Of a DNA stretch of 64,000 bases, positions 23,118 through 31,120 are shown one piece after another. The stretch is from Euzebya pacifica. Its GTDB lineage: Bacteria > Actinomycetota > Nitriliruptoria > Euzebyales > Euzebyaceae. How positions within the stretch are numbered: position 1 is the stretch's first letter; each line of letters starts with the position of its first letter. The stretch is from NCBI RefSeq assembly GCF_003344865.1, contig NZ_CP031165.1, forward strand, positions 1,617,910-1,681,909. Direction: 5' to 3'. The notes below the pieces were generated by a model that saw nothing but the letters and a program-made list of their open reading frames with translations, searched no databases and was not told the origin of the DNA. A program made the translations under genes and the position numbers.

Positions 23118-24434
23118 GTGAGTCGCCGCGACGAGATCGATCGCCTCGCACGCCTGCTGGACGGGCAGGACGTGTCCGCCGGCACCGTCGGTGAGCAGGC
23201 CGAACGCGAGGAGCTGGGCGCGCTCGCCACCCTGCTGCGCGATGCCGCACCCGAGGTGCCGCCCATGCGGCCGGAGTTCCGTGCCGAGCTGCGAGCCCAG
23301 GTCGTCGAGGCCGCCCGCAACCAGAGCCGTGAGGCCCCGTTCCTCACGCGGCTGCGCGAGGGTGTCCAGCGGTTCCGCTACTCCACGGGCCTTGCGGGCG
23401 CGACGGGCCTTGCCTCGATGGCGCTGGCCGGCGGCGGGGTTGCCGGCGCTGCCGAGCAGGCCCAGCCGGGCGACGCGCTGTACGGCACCAAGCTCGTCAT
23501 CGAGGACGTGCGCCTGTCCGCCACCTTCGACCGGGTCAGCCGTGGCCGCAGGGCCATGTCCTATGCGCTGGACCGGATGGACGAAGCGACGCAGGCCGCC
23601 ACCGCCGGTGACGACGACGGTGCGGCCGTCGCGCTCCGCGGCGCGGGCGACCGCACCCGTGAGGGGCAGGAGCTGATCACCGAACACGGGGAGACCGGCG
23701 ACCTGCTGGACCTCGCCGATGTGGTGGTGGAGGAGGAGGAACGCCTCGCCTCGATCACCCCGCTGCTCGACGGCGCCGCCCTCGAGGCCGCCGATGCGCT
23801 GCGCGAGGTGCTGGAAGGGGCCAGGGACGCGATCGCCGACGCCCTTCCCGACGGGGTGGAGATGCCAGAGGGGCCGGCCCCGGTCGACGTGACGACGACA
23901 CCGCCGACCGTCCCGGCCGACGACGTGTTCACGCCCACGCCCCCGCCCACCGCCGGACCGGAGACGACGACCCCACCGTCGGAACCCGTCATCGAGGACC
24001 CGACCGGTGACCTGCCGGATCCGGGGCTTCCCGACCTGCCGGACCTGCCCGTCCCGCTGCCGGACCCAGGGGACGTGCTGCCACTTCCGGACGTGCCGGA
24101 CCTGCCGATCGAGGTGCCGAGCCAGGCTCCGACGGGCGTGGTCCCCGACACCGTCGACGGGGCGCTCGATGCGGTCGACGGGGTCCTGGACACCGTCGAG
24201 GACACGGTCGACGCCGTCGACGAGACGCTCGGTGGCGCCGTGGACGCCGTCGACGACACCGTGGACGCCGTCCTGCCGGATCCCATCGACGACGTCGTGC
24301 CCGACGTGGGGGAGGTCCTCGACGGGGCCGGTGACTTGGTGGATGATGCGGGGTCCACCGTCGGAGACGTGCTGGATGCCGTGACTGGCAACAGCGGTTC
24401 CGGCACCATCGGTGGCATCCTCGGAGGAGGCTAG
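23118..24434 (+). CDS. DUF5667 membrane-spanning protein, probable RsbN-like anti-sigma factor
   Basis: A 438-residue protein. N-terminal 85 residues: cytoplasmic helical region (SRRDEIDRLARLLDGQD, then RPEFRAELRAQVVEAAR). A single hydrophobic segment (about 95-120) follows, then the DUF5667 helical domain (QPGDALYGTKLVIEDVRLS, about 125-250). The tail is long, Pro/Asp-rich and extracellular, with repeats built on DAVD and DTVD. In Streptomyces a protein of this kind, RsbN, is the anti-sigma factor of BldN. The gene is 13 bases behind the sigma gene, with RBS GGGGGAG before GTG 23118. Anti-sigma function is inference from synteny and topology. Confidence 0.75.
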   Translation: MSRRDEIDRLARLLDGQDVSAGTVGEQAEREELGALATLLRDAAPEVPPMRPEFRAELRAQVVEAARNQSREAPFLTRLREGVQRFRYSTGLAGATGLASMALAGGGVAGAAEQAQPGDALYGTKLVIEDVRLSATFDRVSRGRRAMSYALDRMDEATQAATAGDDDGAAVALRGAGDRTREGQELITEHGETGDLLDLADVVVEEEERLASITPLLDGAALEAADALREVLEGARDAIADALPDGVEMPEGPAPVDVTTTPPTVPADDVFTPTPPPTAGPETTTPPSEPVIEDPTGDLPDPGLPDLPDLPVPLPDPGDVLPLPDVPDLPIEVPSQAPTGVVPDTVDGALDAVDGVLDTVEDTVDAVDETLGGAVDAVDDTVDAVLPDPIDDVVPDVGEVLDGAGDLVDDAGSTVGDVLDAVTGNSGSGTIGGILGGG

Positions 24435-24485
24435 GTTCCGCTGGACCGGGTGAGACCTCCCGGTGGCAGGGGGCCAGGAGGAACG

Positions 24486-27400
24486 ATGGAGTACACGTCA
24501 GAGCTGCGCAACGCCGACGACACGAGGAGTGATGGTGTCGTCGACTCGTCCGCGGACGCCACGTCCAGCGGGCTCGGCTTGGCGTTCACGACCTGGCACC
24601 GCCTGCTCCGGACCCTGCTGCTCGTCCACGTCCCGTTGTTGGCGATGTTCGCCTACTTCCGCGAGGTCGACACGGCTGTCTGGGCGCCCCTGGTCGCGGT
24701 TCCCGCACTGCTTGTCCTGGCTGCCAGCACCGTGGGATCCGAGCGCTTCCGGGCGGCCCTCATCAGCATCGGCTTCGTCTGGTGTTCGTGGCTGCTGGTC
24801 TTCTGGTCCGGCGGGGCGATCGAAGCGCACTTCCACGCCCTCATCGTCATCGGCCTCGTGGGCCTGTACCGCGACTGGCTGGCGCTCGGCATCGCGGTCG
24901 TCGCACAGCTGGTCCTGCAGCTGGTCGTCGGCAACGTCGACCCCACCCTGATCTACAACCACGAGGCCGCGGTGAACGCGCCGTTCGCATGGAGCTTCGT
25001 GCACGTCTGTGCCGTGCTCGGGGCGGCCGCAGTGCCGGTGTTCTCGTGGCGGGGCACCCGTGAGGCGGAGGACGTGTCCGCCGAGCGTGCCTCCGAGGCG
25101 ACCGCACAGAAGGCCGAGGCCCGTCGTCAACGCGAGGTCTCCAAGGTCTACGCGACGGTGGCTCGACGCAGCCAGACGCTGCTCGAACGGCAGCTCGACC
25201 TCATCGAGAAGCTCGAGCAGGACGAGAAGGACCCCTCGACGCTGCAGGACCTGTTCAGCCTCGACCACTTGGCCACCCGGATGAACCGCGAGGCCGCGTC
25301 GTTGCTGGTCCTCGCCGGCGGTGAACCCAACCGTCGTGTCGCCGGGCGCCCGCCGCTGTCGGAGGTCGCCCGTGGCGCGGTCGGGGAGATCGAGGACTAC
25401 ACCCGGGTCGACCTCGAGCTGGCCGACGACCGAACCGTCGAGGGCCGGATCGTGGCCCCGCTGGTGCACCTCCTCAGCGAGCTGATCGAGAACGCGGCGA
25501 GCTACAGCCCCCCGGAAGCCCGCGTCAGGGTCATCGGCGGCACGACCGCAGACGGGTCGTACCTCCTGCGCATCCTCGACCGCGGGATCGGCATCGACGA
25601 GGCCAAGCTCGAGCAGTACAACCACCTGCTCGCCAACCCGCAGACGATCAGCCCCAGCGACAGCCAACGGCTGGGCCTGGACGTCGTCTCGCGGTTGGCC
25701 GGACGCCACGGCATACCTGTCCAGCTGTCGCACAACACCGACGGGCCCGGGATCATGGCCACCGTGAAGGTGCCCGGCGACCTGCTGAGCGAGCCCGCGT
25801 CCACCGTGCTCGATCAGGCCCCACCGGCCGCGGACATGCCCACGCCGACGGTGCTGGAGGAGGAGTACGAGCCCCAGCCCGACCGTCCCCGCGACGAACC
25901 CGCCCTGCCCACGACCGAGCCGGCCCCACCCGTTCCCGTGCCGAGCGGCGCACCGGTTCAGACGTCGGAGCCGGCCCCCACCCCTGTGGCCGGGGCGCCG
26001 GCATGGGCACAGGCTGTCGTCCGCCCGCCCAGCGCCCCTGCCCCCGCCGCGGCGCCGACCGCCCGGGCCCGTGGCGGACGTGGCAGCTCGAGCGGCCCTG
26101 CACCGTCGACGGCACCCGCCGCAGGAACCGCGCCCGCATCCCCCTCCCGTGCACCCCAGGAACCTGCAGCGCCCGTGCCGTCCGGTGGGGGCTCGTGGTC
26201 CTACAGCGGCCACCTCGGCGGTCGGGACACCTCGTCGTCGGAGGCACCGAAGAAGCGCCGCGGGATGTTCGGCCGGAAGAACCGCGGCGAGTCCGTCCCC
26301 GCGACCCCTCCGCCCGAGGCCGCGGCGGCACCCTCCGACGAGGACATGGTGCCGGCCCGTGACGACCTCGATGCGTTGCTGAGCGCCAGCCGTCGCACGC
26401 CGACCGCACCGGCTGCCACGCCGCAGGGCACCCAGCCCGCGGCGCCGTCACCGGGACCTGCTGCGCCGGCGTCCCGAACGCCTCAGCCCGCACCTGGTCC
26501 CCACACCGCACCTGGTCCCCACACCGCACCTGGTCCCCACACCGCACCTGCGCCCCGGACGGCGCCCGGGCAGGCCGAGACCACCGCCCCGGCGGCAGCG
26601 CAGACCTCGCCGGCACCGAGCCCCACGCCCAACCCCTCACGGCCGGCCGGGCCCGACGCCGACGCGGAGGCCCCCGCCGCCCGCGCCGAGCAGCCGGAGG
26701 CCGGCGGGTCCGGGTCCCAGGCCGAGGCGGCTGCCCGCCTCCTGCAGGACCTGCCCGGCATGGGGGACCCCGTGACCCCCGCCCCGGTTGCCCGCCGCAA
26801 GCCCGTCGAGGGGGTCGGGATCCCGGGACCGCAGGGTGGCCGTGGACCGGCGGTGCCCCCACGTCAGGCCACCGCCGAGGAGGACCAGTCGTCGCGGCCG
26901 TCGATCGGCGCCAGCTCCCCCCAGGCCCCGCCGCTGCCTCGACGCTCCACCGTCGGACAGACCCCCGACGAACCGGGCCGCGGCCTGTTCACGTCGCGGG
27001 GTGGCAACGCGTCGGAGGACGCCGACCCGACCGCAGCGTCCTCGACCCCCCCGGTCGCCGACCCCGCGTCCCCGCCGGAGGCGGACCAGCCCTCGGTGCA
27101 GACGCCGGCTGCCGACACCGCTCCAGCCGACACCGCTCCAGCCGACACCGCTCCGGCCAACACCGCTCCAGCCGACACACCAGCAGCTGACAGACCGACA
27201 GGCGGCAGCCCTGCAGCCCAGTCCCCCGCGTCGGCCGGCTCGTTGCCGACCCGGCCACGACCCGGCGACCCCGCTCCCACGCCCACCGCCGCCAGCGAGG
27301 TCCCGGACGTGGCCGCCGAGGCGCCGGAGGAACCCGCCTCGGTGAGCCCGACCGAGGGCGATGGCGACCGGCCCACCTCCGAGATCGGGACGCCCCTGCC

Positions 27401-27629
27401 GCAGCGCCGTCGCGGCGCATCGCTGCCGGCGGCGCTGAAGAAGGACGACGACGACGCCCGTCCGGCCGCGGCCGCGGCTGCGCCGGTCAGCCGGGAGCAG
27501 TCCCGCAACCTGCTCTCGTCGTACCAATCGAGGCTTCAGGCCGGACGGCGCGCTGCCGAGGAACAGGTAACGACTGACGACGCCCCGCCTGCCGATGGCG
27601 ACGGTGCGGAAAGCGGCGATGACTCGTGA
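24486..27629 (+). CDS. Conservon sensor-like histidine kinase/ATPase (CvnA)
   Basis: A 1047-residue membrane protein. Residues 30-190 have about six membrane segments with the conserved GGAIEAHFHALIVIGLVGLYRDW and YNHEAAV motifs, a sensor module also found in chemoreceptors and kinases. A coiled coil follows (about 195-240), then a HATPase domain with N box LLSELIENAASYSPP and G2-like QRLGLDVVSRLAGRHG (290-430). There is no canonical HisKA His. The last 600 residues are Pro/Ala/Thr-rich and low-complexity with tandem repeats. RBS AGGAGGA precedes ATG 24486. The three downstream genes overlap, giving the cvnABCD order. Confidence 0.88.
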   Translation: MEYTSELRNADDTRSDGVVDSSADATSSGLGLAFTTWHRLLRTLLLVHVPLLAMFAYFREVDTAVWAPLVAVPALLVLAASTVGSERFRAALISIGFVWCSWLLVFWSGGAIEAHFHALIVIGLVGLYRDWLALGIAVVAQLVLQLVVGNVDPTLIYNHEAAVNAPFAWSFVHVCAVLGAAAVPVFSWRGTREAEDVSAERASEATAQKAEARRQREVSKVYATVARRSQTLLERQLDLIEKLEQDEKDPSTLQDLFSLDHLATRMNREAASLLVLAGGEPNRRVAGRPPLSEVARGAVGEIEDYTRVDLELADDRTVEGRIVAPLVHLLSELIENAASYSPPEARVRVIGGTTADGSYLLRILDRGIGIDEAKLEQYNHLLANPQTISPSDSQRLGLDVVSRLAGRHGIPVQLSHNTDGPGIMATVKVPGDLLSEPASTVLDQAPPAADMPTPTVLEEEYEPQPDRPRDEPALPTTEPAPPVPVPSGAPVQTSEPAPTPVAGAPAWAQAVVRPPSAPAPAAAPTARARGGRGSSSGPAPSTAPAAGTAPASPSRAPQEPAAPVPSGGGSWSYSGHLGGRDTSSSEAPKKRRGMFGRKNRGESVPATPPPEAAAAPSDEDMVPARDDLDALLSASRRTPTAPAATPQGTQPAAPSPGPAAPASRTPQPAPGPHTAPGPHTAPGPHTAPAPRTAPGQAETTAPAAAQTSPAPSPTPNPSRPAGPDADAEAPAARAEQPEAGGSGSQAEAAARLLQDLPGMGDPVTPAPVARRKPVEGVGIPGPQGGRGPAVPPRQATAEEDQSSRPSIGASSPQAPPLPRRSTVGQTPDEPGRGLFTSRGGNASEDADPTAASSTPPVADPASPPEADQPSVQTPAADTAPADTAPADTAPANTAPADTPAADRPTGGSPAAQSPASAGSLPTRPRPGDPAPTPTAASEVPDVAAEAPEEPASVSPTEGDGDRPTSEIGTPLPQRRRGASLPAALKKDDDDARPAAAAAAPVSREQSRNLLSSYQSRLQAGRRAAEEQVTTDDAPPADGDGAESGDDS
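26491..26550 (+). repeat. 18-bp tandem repeat inside cvnA (three copies plus partial)
   Basis: Perfect copies of CACCTGGTCCCCACACCG at 26491, 26509 and 26527, followed by a partial CACCTG. The period is a multiple of three and encodes the six-residue unit APGPHT three times in the disordered tail. Copy number is likely to vary by slippage without breaking the frame. Confidence 0.9.
27114..27178 (+). repeat. 15-bp tandem repeat inside cvnA (four copies plus partial)
   Basis: Copies of GACACCGCTCCAGCC begin at 27114, 27129, 27144 and 27159; the third has one change and the fourth one change. The unit encodes DTAPA. Like the other tandem array in this gene it keeps frame. Confidence 0.9.
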
Positions 27630-28054
27630 ACGTGAACCATCTCTCCGACGACGCCCGCAACCTGAACTGGTTGGTGGCCAACTTCACCTCCAAGGTCCCG
27701 GGCGTGGCCAACACCCTCGTCCTCAGCGCCGACGGGTTGCCCCTCGCCCTGTCCGACAACCTCGACCGTGATGCGGCGGATCAGCTGAGCGCGATCGCCT
27801 CGGGGCTGTCCAGCCTGACCCAGGGCGCGGCGCGATGCCTGGCCGCAGGCGCGGTGAAGCAGGCCATCGTCGAGATGGAAGCAGGCTTCCTGTTCGTGCA
27901 GACCATCTCCGACGGTTCCATCCTGTCGGTCCTCACCACCACCGACGCCGACCTCGGCCTCATCGGGTACGAGATGGCCCTGCTCGTCAGCCGTGTCGGC
28001 GATGTCCTGACCCCGGCGCTCCGCGTCGAGCTGCAGGCGGCGCTTCCGTCGTGA
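27626..28054 (+). CDS. Conservon roadblock/LC7 protein (CvnB)
   Basis: A 142-residue roadblock/LC7-domain protein. It begins with the typical DARNLNWLVANFTSKVPGVANTLVLSADGLPLALSD pattern (cited in part), followed by ADQLSAIASGLSSLTQGAA and a final GYEMALLVSRVGDVLTP helix. In conservons it pairs with CvnD and is thought to control the GTPase. GTG 27626 overlaps the cvnA stop (GTGA). Confidence 0.92.
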   Translation: MNVNHLSDDARNLNWLVANFTSKVPGVANTLVLSADGLPLALSDNLDRDAADQLSAIASGLSSLTQGAARCLAAGAVKQAIVEMEAGFLFVQTISDGSILSVLTTTDADLGLIGYEMALLVSRVGDVLTPALRVELQAALPS

Positions 28055-28431
28055 GCGCACCGGAGACCGACCCGCCGGAGCGGCCGTACACCCGGCTGAC
28101 CCGGCCCTACGCCCTGACGGGCGGCCGTACCGAGCCACCGGACGCCAGCCTCGCGATCGAGGCGCTGGTCGAGATGAGCTGGCGCGGATACGACGCACGC
28201 GACGACATCAGGTTCGAGAAGGCCGAGATCCTCGACCTCACCCAGCGAACCATCAGCGTCGCTGAGGTGGCCGCCCACCTCGACGTGCCGCTCGGCGTCG
28301 CGCGTGTCCTCGTGGGGGACCTTGCCGAGGAGGGGCTCGTGATCATCCATCCGCCACCGGACGCCGAGACGGGCGGCGCCCAGGACCCAAAGCTGCTGGA
28401 GAAGGTGCTTCATGGTCTCCGCACGCTCTAG
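28051..28431 (+). CDS. Conservon DUF742 protein (CvnC)
   Basis: A 126-residue DUF742 protein. The YTRLTRPYALTGGRT opening and the winged-helix-like DLTQRTISVAEVAAHLDVPLGVARVLVGDLAEEG region are typical. CvnC is a small helix-turn-helix-fold protein of unknown precise role in the CvnA-D complex. GTG 28051 overlaps the cvnB stop (GTGA) and its 3' end overlaps cvnD by 20 bases. Confidence 0.9.
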   Translation: MSAPETDPPERPYTRLTRPYALTGGRTEPPDASLAIEALVEMSWRGYDARDDIRFEKAEILDLTQRTISVAEVAAHLDVPLGVARVLVGDLAEEGLVIIHPPPDAETGGAQDPKLLEKVLHGLRTL

Positions 28432-29020
28432 GAGCGCACGCCCCGCTGGCATCCGTGCGGTGCTGACCCCCACCAAGATCGTGGTGGCGGGCGGCTTCGC
28501 GGTCGGCAAGACCACGTTCGTCGGGTCGGTGTCGGAGATCGACCCGCTCCGGACCGAGGCGGCCATGACGGTCGCGTCCACCGGGGTCGACGACCTCTCC
28601 AAGGTCTCCCAGAAGCGGTCGACGACCGTCGCGATGGACTTCGGCCGCATCACCCTGTCGGAGGACCTGCTGCTGTACCTGTTCGGCACGCCCGGACAGG
28701 ACCGGTTCTGGTTCATGTGGAACGACCTGTGCAAGGGCGCCATCGGCGCGATCGTGCTGGTCGACACCCGCCGGCTCGACGACAGCTTCGGTCCGATCGA
28801 CTACTTCGAGGACCGGGGCCTGCCCTTCATCGTGGCCGTCAACGCCTTCGAGGGGATCATGCGGCACGAGCTCGAGGACGTCCGGTCGGCGCTGGACCTG
28901 CCGCCCGACATCCCCGTCGTCCGCACCGACGCCCGCCTGCGCGACTCCGTCCAGCAGACCCTCGTCACGCTCGTCGAGCACGCCCTTCGGCGTGCGCGCG
29001 CCAAGCGGCCCGTTCGCTGA
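28412..29020 (+). CDS. Conservon small GTPase (CvnD)
   Basis: A 202-residue Ras-like GTPase. G1 is GGFAVGKTTFVGSVSEI (about residue 27), G3 is LFGTPGQDRFWFMW (about 90), and the region VAVNAFEG takes the place of the N/TKxD motif, as is usual in the CvnD/MglA-like family. It should cycle between GTP and GDP under control of CvnB. ATG 28412 lies inside the cvnC 3' end. Transcription ends at a strong hairpin 36 bases after the stop. Confidence 0.92.
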   Translation: MVSARSRSARPAGIRAVLTPTKIVVAGGFAVGKTTFVGSVSEIDPLRTEAAMTVASTGVDDLSKVSQKRSTTVAMDFGRITLSEDLLLYLFGTPGQDRFWFMWNDLCKGAIGAIVLVDTRRLDDSFGPIDYFEDRGLPFIVAVNAFEGIMRHELEDVRSALDLPPDIPVVRTDARLRDSVQQTLVTLVEHALRRARAKRPVR

Positions 29021-29055
29021 GCGCCCCCGGACCACCGCTCGTCGACATCCGAACA

Positions 29056-29089
29056 CACCGAAGGCCCGCCCCACGGCGGGCCTTCGGTG
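29056..29089 (+). terminator. Intrinsic terminator-like hairpin after the conservon
   Basis: Perfect 15-bp stem: CACCGAAGGCCCGCC (29056-29070) pairs with GGCGGGCCTTCGGTG (29075-29089) around a four-base loop. It closes the cvn operon and also lies 26 bases beyond the stop of the convergent small gene, so it may act in both directions. Confidence 0.85.
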
Positions 29090-29114
29090 CATCATCGCGT
29101 CCGTTGGCTGGGGG

Positions 29115-29333
29115 TCAGTCCAGCAGTAACCAGGAGAGGACGCTCGGCATGACGGCGCCGGCGCGGGGATGCGGGCTGGCGGCCAGGGTGGTGATGGTGG
29201 CGTCGAAGCCGACGAGGGCGATCAGCAGGTCGCCGACCTCGTCGTCGTGGACGTCCATCTCGAGGGCGCTTGCGACCACGTCCGGGGCGGGCCGGACGAG
29301 GCCCGGTTCGAACGTGTCGTGCTGGCCGATCAT
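29115..29333 (-). CDS. Small hypothetical protein, paralogue of the neighbouring 68-residue protein
   Basis: A 72-residue acidic protein with no recognised domain. The C-terminal half (DDEVGDLLIALVGFDATITTLAASPHPRAG, cited in pieces) aligns with the protein encoded at 29443-29649: both have an acidic H-x-D-D start, then V-x-x-L, a G-[FW]-D-A core and a T-L-A triplet at matching spacing. ATG 29333 is preferred because AGGAGG lies nine bases upstream; a GTG at 29378 without ribosome site would add 15 residues. Both paralogues face the conservon. Confidence 0.6.
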   Translation of the reverse strand: MIGQHDTFEPGLVRPAPDVVASALEMDVHDDEVGDLLIALVGFDATITTLAASPHPRAGAVMPSVLSWLLLD

Positions 29334-29442
29334 CTCGTGGATCCTCCTGGTGGTGGCGGGTGTGAGGGTGGCCAACACCGATGGTGGGACGCATCGTCCC
29401 GAGGATCCTCGACTTGGTCCAGTCTTTGCCGGGGGCAGACCG

Positions 29443-29649
29443 TTACTGGGCGTCGGCGATGAAGAGGCCGCAGACCAGCGAGTACAGGCCCATGGCCGCC
29501 TTGGGCTCCTCCATCGACGCCAGGGTCAGGAACGCCGCGTCCCAACCGATGCGTTCCACGAGCTGGTCGACGGCGTCGTCGATGTGGCTGTTCTCGGCGA
29601 TCAGGGCGTACGCGGTCAGGGTGTTGGCCAGGGCGTGCGGGTTCTTCAT
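29443..29649 (-). CDS. Small hypothetical protein, paralogue of the downstream 72-residue protein
   Basis: A 68-residue helical protein: MKNPHALANTLTAYALIAEN, then HIDDAVDQLVERIGWDAAFL and a hydrophobic end MGLYSLVCGLFIADA. It resembles its 72-residue neighbour over about 45 positions, implying tandem duplication. No family is recognised. CGGAG lies eight bases before ATG 29649. Direct repeats with a CTGCGTGG core lie immediately upstream and could control it. The start is 160 bases from the divergent pyrC gene. Confidence 0.6.
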   Translation of the reverse strand: MKNPHALANTLTAYALIAENSHIDDAVDQLVERIGWDAAFLTLASMEEPKAAMGLYSLVCGLFIADAQ

Positions 29650-29669
29650 CGTCGGACTCCGGTCGTGAG

Positions 29670-29715
29670 CTGCGTGGTGATCTGCGTGGTGTTGATCTGC
29701 GTGTGGTCTGCGTGG
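29670..29715. repeat. Four direct repeats with CTGCGTG core upstream of a small gene
   Basis: CTGCGTGG-like units start at 29670, 29682, 29697 and 29708 (the third reads CTGCGTGT). On the minus strand they read CCACGCAG, with ATCA following in two of them. Spacing is 12, 15 and 11 bases. They sit 21-66 bases upstream of the 68-residue gene start, a position fitting an activator or repressor array. Confidence 0.55.
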
Positions 29716-29766
29716 CCGTTGGTGCGGCGTCTCGAGCAGGACAACGATCGGCGTTCGGGAGCGTGA

Positions 29767-29779
29767 CGGTCAGTGACCG
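29767..29779. promoter_or_regulatory. 13-bp perfect palindrome upstream of pyrC
   Basis: CGGTCA-G-TGACCG, followed directly by an AT-rich ATATTT, centred about 38 bases ahead of the pyrC ATG. Its perfection and place suggest an operator or a dimer site for pyrC or for the divergent small-protein gene. Confidence 0.45.
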
Positions 29780-29810
29780 ATATTTCCTCCGGCCCCCGTA
29801 CGATCCGATC

Positions 29811-31097
29811 ATGAGCGCACAGATCCTCCGTGGCGGAACCGTGGTCAACGTCGATGGGCAGCGTCGTGCCGACGTCGTTGTCGACGGGGATCGGATCGTC
29901 GACGTCGTCGAGTCCGGCGCCGAGGTTGCCGGCGCGCGCGCCATCGACGTCAGCGGCTGCCTGGTCATGCCGGGTCTCGTCGACATCCAGGTCCATTTCC
30001 GGGAGCCCGGCGGGACCGAGGCGGAGGACATCACCTCCGGTGCCGCGGGTGCGGCCCGCGGGGGCATGACCGCGGTCGTGATGATGCCCAACACGACCCC
30101 GGCGATCGACCGTGTCGACGTGGTGCGCGATGTGCGGTCGGCAGCGGCAGGGGCACCGGTGGACGTCCACACCTCCGCGTGCCTGTCGGTCGGTCGGCAG
30201 GGCGAGCGGCTCGTCGACTTCGCCGCCCTCCACGCCGAGGGCGTCCGGGTGTTCACCGACGACGGTGACGTCCTGGCCGACTCCGGGCTGATGCGGCGGG
30301 CCCTCGAGGAAACGCTGACCCTGCCGGGCATGGTCGTCAGCCAGCACTGCGAGGACCCGACCCTCGTCGCCGGCGGGGCGATCAACGAAGGGGAGGTGTC
30401 GGCGGCGCTCGGCGTGGGCGGCCGGCCGCGTGAGGCCGAGGAGGTCATCGTGGCGCGCGACGTGGCGCTGGCCAGGCTGACCGGCGGCCGCTACCACGTG
30501 CTGCACCTGTCCACGTCCCTCGCCCTGGAACACGTGCGCCGGGCCAAGCGCGAGGGGACCCGAGTGACGTGCGAGGTCACGCCGCAGCACCTGGTCCTCA
30601 CCGACGCCGACGTCGAACGCCTTGGCACCAACGGCAAGATGAACCCGCCGCTGCGGACGCCGCTGGACGTCGCCGCCCTGCGCCACGGCCTCGTCGACGG
30701 CGTCGTGGACGCCGTGGCCACCGACCACGCCCCGCACCCACCGGCCGCCAAGGCCCGCGACCTCTCGACGGCACCTCCCGGCATGCTCGGCGTCGAGACG
30801 GCGGTGTCGGTGGTGTGGACCCACCTGGTGGCGCGTGGACTGATGTGCCCCGCACGGATGGTGACGGCCATGTCGGCCGCCCCGGCGCGCATCGCCGGCC
30901 TCAGCGGCGGCCACGGGTTGCCCGTCGCCGCAGGCAACCCCGCGAACCTCTGCGTGCTGGACCCCACCGAGACCTGGAGGGTCGAGCCGGCGACGATGGC
31001 CAGCAAGTCCCTCAACAGCCCGTTCGCCGGCGACACGCTGACCGGTCGGGTCCGCATGACGATGCGGCGCGGCGTGGTGGAGCACCAGCTCGACTGA
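29811..31097 (+). CDS. pyrC: Dihydroorotase
   Basis: A 428-residue amidohydrolase for the third step of pyrimidine synthesis (carbamoyl-aspartate to dihydroorotate). Motifs: VDIQVHFREPGGTEAEDI near 50, MMPNTTPAID, FTDDGDVL, SQHCEDP (metal His), HVLHLST (metal His) and VDAVATDHAPHPP (catalytic Asp). The first His of the H-x-H metal motif is Gln here (D-x-Q-x-H), a variation known in some dihydroorotase lineages. No other pyr gene is adjacent. Start ATG 29811 just covers the conserved N-terminus; the ribosome site TTTCCTCC does not match, so initiation may be leaderless or weak. Confidence 0.88.
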   Translation: MSAQILRGGTVVNVDGQRRADVVVDGDRIVDVVESGAEVAGARAIDVSGCLVMPGLVDIQVHFREPGGTEAEDITSGAAGAARGGMTAVVMMPNTTPAIDRVDVVRDVRSAAAGAPVDVHTSACLSVGRQGERLVDFAALHAEGVRVFTDDGDVLADSGLMRRALEETLTLPGMVVSQHCEDPTLVAGGAINEGEVSAALGVGGRPREAEEVIVARDVALARLTGGRYHVLHLSTSLALEHVRRAKREGTRVTCEVTPQHLVLTDADVERLGTNGKMNPPLRTPLDVAALRHGLVDGVVDAVATDHAPHPPAAKARDLSTAPPGMLGVETAVSVVWTHLVARGLMCPARMVTAMSAAPARIAGLSGGHGLPVAAGNPANLCVLDPTETWRVEPATMASKSLNSPFAGDTLTGRVRMTMRRGVVEHQLD

Positions 31098-31120
31098 TCC
31101 ACATCGGGCATGGACCTCTG

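Noticed and set aside
26491-27178. Tandem repeats as a mobile or satellite element
   Set aside because: They are in-frame coding repeats within the disordered tail of CvnA.
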